From contig JAEZZN010000125.1 of NCBI GenBank assembly GCA_023418535.1, positions 1-17,159 of the forward strand: a stretch of DNA of 17,159 nucleotides. The letters run 5' to 3'. Origin of the DNA: Bacillota bacterium. GTDB taxonomy: Bacteria; Bacillota_A; Clostridia; Tissierellales; Peptoniphilaceae. Under the pieces are notes generated by a model. That model saw only the letters and a list, made by a program, of their open reading frames with translations. It was not told the DNA's origin and made no database searches. The translations under genes were made by a program, and so were the position numbers. This document shows positions 14,367 through 17,159 of this stretch, piece after piece (the stretch's first letter is position 1; each line of letters begins with the position of its first letter).

Positions 14367-15461
14367 ACTAAAATTATTTCTAACATAGCTATCTACAGCT
14401 TTTATTGCATAAACTACATCTTCTGCTGTAGGTTTTTCTATCATTGCATGTATAGTTTCACCTTCTGCTGTAGCTTGTTTACCTATAGCTAATAAATCTT
14501 CATCGTTATATTGGTCTAAGTTTAATTCTGCCATAGTAGTAGGCATACCAATACTTTGATAGAATCTTATATATTGATCTAATTCTTCTTTATCTACATC
14601 CTCTAACATAAGTTGAACAAGTACACCATAAGCAACTTTTTCGCCATGAGTTTTATCATGAATTGCACCATGAACAGCTGTAAATCCGTTGTGAATTGCA
14701 TGAGCACCAGATAGACCAGCTGATTCAAAGCCTAATCCTGAAAGTAGGGTATTAGCTTCGATTATTTTTTCAACTGCTGGAGTAACTAGATTTTCTTTTA
14801 CAGCTGCTAGAGCTTTAGCGGAATATGCAAATAGAGTATCACGACAAACTTCAGCTATTGCTTGAGCTGCTATTGTTTGTTTTCCACCAGCCATAGTTGT
14901 AGATTCTGATCTAGTATTAGATCTTGCTTCAACAAGAGTTGCACTTGCATCGGCTATACCATCTGCCAAGAAGCTTGCAGGAGCATTAGCTATTACTTGT
15001 GAATCCATTAAAATTAAATCTGGATTCTTTTTATAAAAACGATAGCTTTCAAAATTACCATTATCTGAATAAATAACAGATAGTGCAGATGTAGGAGCAT
15101 CTGTTGAAGCGATAGTTGGAGCAATTACTGTTGCAGCTCCAAGGTCTTCAGCTATTGCTTTTGCGGAGTCGATAGCTTTTCCGCCTCCTAAACCTATAAC
15201 CACATTGCTAGATTTTTCCTTACCTATTTCTACAACACGATTGATTTCATTTTCAGAAGCTTCGCCATTGAAAGCCTCACGATATACAGAAAGTCCTTGT
15301 TTTTCCAGTTCACGAGCGTATTTTTCACCTACAATTTTCCATACTGTGTCATCTGCTAAAAGTAAAACTTTATCTCCTAGTTCTTTTACTAGGTCTACCC
15401 TATCGAACAAAACGTTTTTACCTTGCACATAGCGAGATGGGCTTGAAAATATTCTAACCAT
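14361..15461 (-). CDS. gldA: Glycerol dehydrogenase (NAD-dependent, metal-containing)
   Basis: GldA interconverts glycerol and dihydroxyacetone with NAD in the cytoplasm, so it can feed glycerol into glycolysis or dispose of NADH. The 366 residues match the iron/zinc-type family. The N-terminal Rossmann-like half carries the NAD motif VIGLGGGKAIDSAKA (88-102), with D121 in STDAPTSALSVIY. The metal ligands are D171 (GIADASATLVEA), H254 (SGAHAIHNG) and H272 (DKTHGEKVAYG), two residues below the numbers known for the Bacillus stearothermophilus enzyme. AAGGAGGAATT precedes the ATG. The gene is visibly less AT-rich than its neighbours: 27 of 60 bases are G or C at 15121-15180, against 13 of 60 at 16681-16740. 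With flanking terminator repeats this hints at an inserted cassette, though high expression would also shift codon use. Confidence 0.95.
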   Translation of the reverse strand: MVRIFSSPSRYVQGKNVLFDRVDLVKELGDKVLLLADDTVWKIVGEKYARELEKQGLSVYREAFNGEASENEINRVVEIGKEKSSNVVIGLGGGKAIDSAKAIAEDLGAATVIAPTIASTDAPTSALSVIYSDNGNFESYRFYKKNPDLILMDSQVIANAPASFLADGIADASATLVEARSNTRSESTTMAGGKQTIAAQAIAEVCRDTLFAYSAKALAAVKENLVTPAVEKIIEANTLLSGLGFESAGLSGAHAIHNGFTAVHGAIHDKTHGEKVAYGVLVQLMLEDVDKEELDQYIRFYQSIGMPTTMAELNLDQYNDEDLLAIGKQATAEGETIHAMIEKPTAEDVVYAIKAVDSYVRNNFSK

Positions 15462-15491
15462 AATTCCTCCTTATATTTTGATTACATGATA

Positions 15492-15500
15492 ATTATATCA
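15492..15500 (-). promoter_or_regulatory. Extended -10 promoter of gldA
   Basis: Read on the minus strand this is TGATATAAT, a full extended -10 element (TGnTATAAT), about 30 bases ahead of the gldA start. The -35 region is weak (TTTATT at a 17-base spacer). A small inverted repeat, TGATA-N4-TATCA (15487-15500), overlaps the -10 and could be a regulator site, but it is short. Confidence 0.6.
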
Positions 15501-15519
15501 CAAACATAAGGAAAAATAA

Positions 15520-15573
15520 ATATTTTAAAATAGAGAAGTCTAGGAAATTCATCCTAGACTTCTAATTTTATTT
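15520..15573. repeat. Copy 2 of the 54-bp direct repeat carrying a terminator
   Basis: This copy matches 14313-14366 at 53 of 54 positions, in the same orientation. It covers the last bases of the GtrII-like gene with its stop codon, the hairpin, and the T-rich segment after it. Confidence 0.9.
15534..15563 (-). terminator. Terminator of the GtrII-like gene
   Basis: The hairpin is identical to that of gldA: AGAAGTCTAGGA (15534-15545), loop AATTCA, TCCTAGACTTCT (15552-15563). On the minus strand CTATTTT follows. It separates this gene from gldA, which then has its own promoter. Confidence 0.88.
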
Positions 15574-17157
15574 TATATCTTTAAATTTTATATAAATAGT
15601 ATCATCTATTTTTCTAATTGAACCTTCTGCAGGATACAGTGGCATAGACTCTATAATATCTCTTAAAGGTTCAAGTTCTTCTGTTATTTCATCTTCATCA
15701 TGAATTATATTTGGTAGCCCCAAGAATTTATTTGGATAATATTTAAATGAATATAATCTAGTTAAATGATTTGCAATTATAAATGGTTCAATATCCCTAG
15801 TATCAATCAATTTTGTAAAGGAAGTTCTAGAGTCAGGATTACCAAGCATCATAATCTTTGTATTTGTTTCATATCCATCGACAGCTTCGATTCTCATGGC
15901 TATTCTGTTGGCATATGCATTTGATGATTCATTTGTCATTCCAACTTTGAAATATACCTTATTTGTAACATAAATATTATTGTATACATTTAGCATTAAA
16001 ATAATAGTTAATATCCATGATGAATAATAAACTAAGTTCTTTTTAGAGTTGTTAATATCTTCTGGTTTCAATGCGTTTGGTAATGTTGTGAACATTTCTT
16101 TATGAGTTTCATAAATATAATCTAGTAATATCAATGGAAATATAAACATTACAGTATATCCGTAAGCCATTCTAAGCATCACTCCAGCTTCGAAACTCAT
16201 TACATAAATTATATTTATAGCCAGTGGAAATAGTAAAACTATTATTGCAACAAGTGCCTTATTCTTAGTTTCTATTTTTGATTTATTAGTTAGATATACT
16301 ATTAGATAAACGGTTAGTAGTACAATTAAAGCTAGGAATGGAGGCATCCATATCCAATGATAATTGAATTCTTGTCCTATAAAGAATAAGAAAAATGCTT
16401 TATATGCGCTAAAAATAACCTCTGGTAATCTATTTAATGGTAATGAACCCATGGTATCAAGACCTTTGTAATCTACTAAATATTTTCCAAATATTCCTCT
16501 TGAAATTAATATATAGAGAATTATCGCTATAATAAATGACAATAGAGTTTTTAAACATAAATAGAAAATTTCATTAAAAGATTTTTTATTTTTGAATAAA
16601 TCAATCAAAATATATATCAGAATAATCCCTGCAGAAAATCCTAAATATGTTTGGTATATTCCTAATGATAATGTCAGTAAAATAATAGTATATATATAAC
16701 CATTTTCTTTTTTGATTAATAAATAGGCTCCTATAGTTGCAAGCAACGCACCAAATTGATAAGCATCTTGTGTATTCATAAATGGCATAAGTGAACCTAA
16801 AGTTGGAAAAGTAACAAGGATTCCAGAAATTATAATAGTATTTATTTTTGATTTAATATCAAACATTTCCACTATTATGGAAGATATAAATGCTGTATAT
16901 ATGATAGTAAGAAGTCCGTTTAGCCATGGAAGAGAAAATTCACTTCCTATGGCCGCTGGAAACATTAGAAACCATCTTCCCGAAGTTGTTCTATTCATAG
17001 TATCAACAATCTGTACTATATCATCTAAATTCACCCATTTATTTGTCATCATATAGACATGGCAAACCAGACCAATTATTATTGTTGAAATGAAAGCTAT
17101 TTTTACATTTTTATTTAATTTTAAATACCAATTTTTAAATTTATTGTCTAGATTCAT
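15568..17157 (-). CDS. GtrII-like polytopic membrane glucosyltransferase
   Basis: This 529-residue integral membrane protein resembles the glucosyltransferase GtrII family (GT-C fold type). Family members move a sugar from a polyprenyl-phosphate carrier to a surface polymer outside the membrane. The first membrane segment (about 18-37) is followed by the acidic pair D45-D46 in WVNLDDIVQ and by SGRW (59-62), both placed as in GT-C enzymes, where early acidic residues are catalytic. About ten more hydrophobic segments run to residue 400 or so. The last 120 residues are hydrophilic and probably extracytoplasmic. No acceptor or partner gene is present, so the glycosylated polymer (teichoic acid, capsule or glycolipid) is unknown. 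The start codon is two bases from the window edge, so its ribosome binding site cannot be checked and a longer N-terminus is possible. Confidence 0.75.
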   Translation of the reverse strand: MNLDNKFKNWYLKLNKNVKIAFISTIIIGLVCHVYMMTNKWVNLDDIVQIVDTMNRTTSGRWFLMFPAAIGSEFSLPWLNGLLTIIYTAFISSIIVEMFDIKSKINTIIISGILVTFPTLGSLMPFMNTQDAYQFGALLATIGAYLLIKKENGYIYTIILLTLSLGIYQTYLGFSAGIILIYILIDLFKNKKSFNEIFYLCLKTLLSFIIAIILYILISRGIFGKYLVDYKGLDTMGSLPLNRLPEVIFSAYKAFFLFFIGQEFNYHWIWMPPFLALIVLLTVYLIVYLTNKSKIETKNKALVAIIVLLFPLAINIIYVMSFEAGVMLRMAYGYTVMFIFPLILLDYIYETHKEMFTTLPNALKPEDINNSKKNLVYYSSWILTIILMLNVYNNIYVTNKVYFKVGMTNESSNAYANRIAMRIEAVDGYETNTKIMMLGNPDSRTSFTKLIDTRDIEPFIIANHLTRLYSFKYYPNKFLGLPNIIHDEDEITEELEPLRDIIESMPLYPAEGSIRKIDDTIYIKFKDIK

Positions 17158-17159
17158 AA

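Overview
The window comes from a very AT-rich, low-GC Gram-positive bacterium, most likely an anaerobe of the Clostridia/Tissierellia type. Supporting signs are strong AGGAGG ribosome binding sites, a redox repressor Rex next to a YdiF-type ABC-F protein (a neighbourhood also known in Bacillus), BMP-type lipoproteins, and the absence of any oxygen-respiration gene. The genus cannot be fixed from sequence reading alone. Genes are tightly packed and look intact. There is no rRNA, tRNA, CRISPR array, transposase or prophage gene.

Layout, left to right. (1) 27-1764: a response regulator and sensor histidine kinase pair. (2) 1765-2497: rex, with a near-consensus promoter overlapped by a Rex-type operator, then an intrinsic terminator. 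(3) 2501-5470: an ABC-F protein (YdiF type), followed in a 1-base overlap by a BMP-family lipoprotein whose ligand-binding motif is degenerate. (4) 5502-12821: a nucleoside scavenging operon. It holds an upstream palindrome and promoter, a BMP nucleoside-binding lipoprotein, an internal terminator, an ABC ATPase, two permeases, then deoC, cdd and pdp, and it closes with a strong terminator. (5) 12822-13538: about 720 bases without a gene, with degenerate repeats and a 38-base near-perfect palindrome. (6) 13539-14242: a DUF2975 membrane protein and a small Cro/C1-type regulator, overlapping by 4 bases. (7) 14313-17157, minus strand: glycerol dehydrogenase and a polytopic GtrII-like glucosyltransferase, each ending in an almost identical copy of one terminator hairpin.

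How the parts work together. The nucleoside operon is a complete uptake-to-cleavage route. The lipoprotein captures nucleosides outside the membrane and the ATPase with two permeases imports them. Cdd turns (deoxy)cytidine into (deoxy)uridine, Pdp splits pyrimidine nucleosides to base and pentose-1-phosphate, and DeoC cleaves deoxyribose-5-phosphate to glyceraldehyde-3-phosphate and acetaldehyde. The phosphopentomutase linking Pdp to DeoC is not in the window. Rex senses NADH/NAD+, and GldA and acetaldehyde disposal both touch the NADH pool, but the only Rex-like site seen lies in front of rex itself.

The points most worth a second look are the duplicated terminator that brackets gldA, the degenerate BMP paralogue coupled to the ABC-F gene, the Rex autoregulatory site, and the palindromes at 5502-5527 and 13136-13173. 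I did not find an obviously new multi-gene system.
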